From contig NZ_CP050699.1 of NCBI RefSeq assembly GCF_005116675.2, positions 2,007,001-2,071,000 on the forward strand: a stretch of 64,000 nt of DNA, in the 5' to 3' direction. Made by a program: the position numbers and the translations under genes. Shown here one piece after another: positions 63,072-64,000 of this stretch. This stretch comes from Desulfosediminicola ganghwensis (GTDB lineage Bacteria; Desulfobacterota; Desulfobulbia; Desulfobulbales; Desulfocapsaceae). The notes beneath the pieces are model-generated. The model was not told the DNA's origin and did not search any database. It saw only the letters and a list, made by a program, of their open reading frames with translations. Position 1 is the stretch's first letter, and every line of letters starts with the position of its first letter.

Positions 63072-63572
63072 TTAGATGAAGCGGTGGTCAGATTTTTTGC
63101 GAGCTACATCCTCTTCAGAATGGTTCATCCAGCCGCTTTCAGCATTTTCTACATGATCAAATGCAGGAATGTAGGGTTTGATGTCAATGAGGGGGGTGTT
63201 GTCTAAAATATCTACTCCGAGAATATTCAGAAAGTTATTCTGAACGGAAGTCATCTGTACCAGGGATAGTCCAAGGTGATTCGGGCGTAACGGTGAACGG
63301 GTTGAGTACACTCCACGTCGGACAGTATCCATAAAAGGGATCACGGAGAGTTCAGTTCGGGTTGCTTTATGGAACAGGTAAATCAGGTAAATGTGGCTGA
63401 AGCCTTCCAGGTCGGCAAGGCCACCGGCATATTCATTGAAAATTTCTACCCGTCCTTCTGTTTCGGCCGCACCCTTGGGCTGAATGGGCATATCGGCCAG
63501 ATTGGTGTATGGGGAGTGAATAGTGCCAATCGGCTTAATGGAAGAAAAATCTGAATTACTATCTGTTTTCAT
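63072..63572 (-). CDS. tRNA m6t6A37 methyltransferase TrmO/TsaA-like
   Basis: This 166-residue protein has the TsaA/TrmO barrel pattern: KPIGTIHSPYTNLADMPIQP, ETEGRVEIFNEYAGGLADLEGFSHIYLIYLFH, RRGVYSTRSPLRPNHLGLSLVQM and DNTPLIDIKPYIPAFDHVEN. TrmO adds a methyl group to the N6 of t6A37 in tRNA, using SAM. It lacks the C-terminal extension of the E. coli enzyme, as in the short archaeal/Desulfobacterota type. The ATG at 63572 is preferred to the frame start at 63623, which adds a non-family segment. Confidence 0.86.
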   Translation of the reverse strand: MKTDSNSDFSSIKPIGTIHSPYTNLADMPIQPKGAAETEGRVEIFNEYAGGLADLEGFSHIYLIYLFHKATRTELSVIPFMDTVRRGVYSTRSPLRPNHLGLSLVQMTSVQNNFLNILGVDILDNTPLIDIKPYIPAFDHVENAESGWMNHSEEDVARKKSDHRFI

Positions 63573-63692
63573 AGCCTTGATATTCCAATAGAAGTGATTC
63601 TGCTCCGTTGCTAACGCTGACACCGGAGTCGCCTGACAGAGGGAAAATCCGGTTTTCTCAAAAGAGATTCGGGATGCTCCTGGTAAGATAGC

Positions 63693-63721
63693 AAAAAGCC
63701 CGGTTCTTAACCGGGCTTTTT
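63693..63721. terminator. Bidirectional terminator between enolase and trmO-like genes
   Basis: AAAAAGCCCGGTT, loop CTT, AACCGGGCTTTTT. The stem is perfect and both strands carry T-runs. It ends the enolase transcript. Confidence 0.93.
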
Positions 63722-63743
63722 GTATATATTGATGAAATATTTT

Positions 63744-64000
<257 letters not shown>

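Overview
The window looks like a bacterial chromosome from a Desulfobacterota member, most likely of the Desulfobulbales type. This is inferred from gene content only: a one-chain AccA-AccD carboxyltransferase, a stand-alone FmdE, an apbE-nqrABCDEF cluster, a heterodisulfide-reductase/GlcF-like Fe-S protein, and a DsbA-family gene that needs an in-frame UGA to be read as selenocysteine. No rRNA or tRNA gene was recognised.

Positions 1-3570 are accessory DNA. They hold the end of an integron gene-cassette array: a partial cassette ORF, a clear attC site at 160-216, and a lipoprotein cassette whose first bases (GTTAAAT, 2055) are the exact reverse complement of its own attC start (ATTTAAC, 2591). 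An IS1182-type insertion sequence sits exactly in the attC core between the two cassettes. A Pmp3-like small membrane protein and a decayed YciI-like pseudogene follow.

From 3747 on the DNA is ordinary housekeeping and accessory metabolism. 3.7-15.8 kb: rpiB, a GST-like protein, an IscA/HesB-like protein with a Cys/Gly tail, a K+ channel, a ferric-iron ABC operon, a threonine-aldolase-like enzyme, MarR, YbaK and FmdE. 15.9-25 kb: a ClC antiporter, aroC, a Bax-like glucosaminidase, nudC, a PHP phosphatase, a PhnP-like hydrolase and a TPR metalloprotease. 25-34.5 kb: accC-accAD, then corC-lnt, prfB with its programmed frameshift, and the Fe-S protein. 34.6-44.4 kb: lrp-ald, then an eight-gene Na+-NQR operon that includes its flavin transferase ApbE and an NqrM-like maturation protein. 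44.7-50.2 kb: a HerA-like ATPase, a CMD-fold protein, and a lemA-TPM-TPM cluster. 50.4-57.9 kb: a MarR-controlled RND efflux operon and an MFS transporter. 58-64 kb: DUF2059, HD-GYP, an unrecognised protein, the Sec-containing DsbA-like protein, small zinc-ribbon proteins, TrmO and the 3' end of enolase.

The most unusual signals are the UGA-interrupted DsbA/FrnE-like gene with a hairpin just after the UGA, and the insertion sequence placed at the recombination point of an integron attC site.
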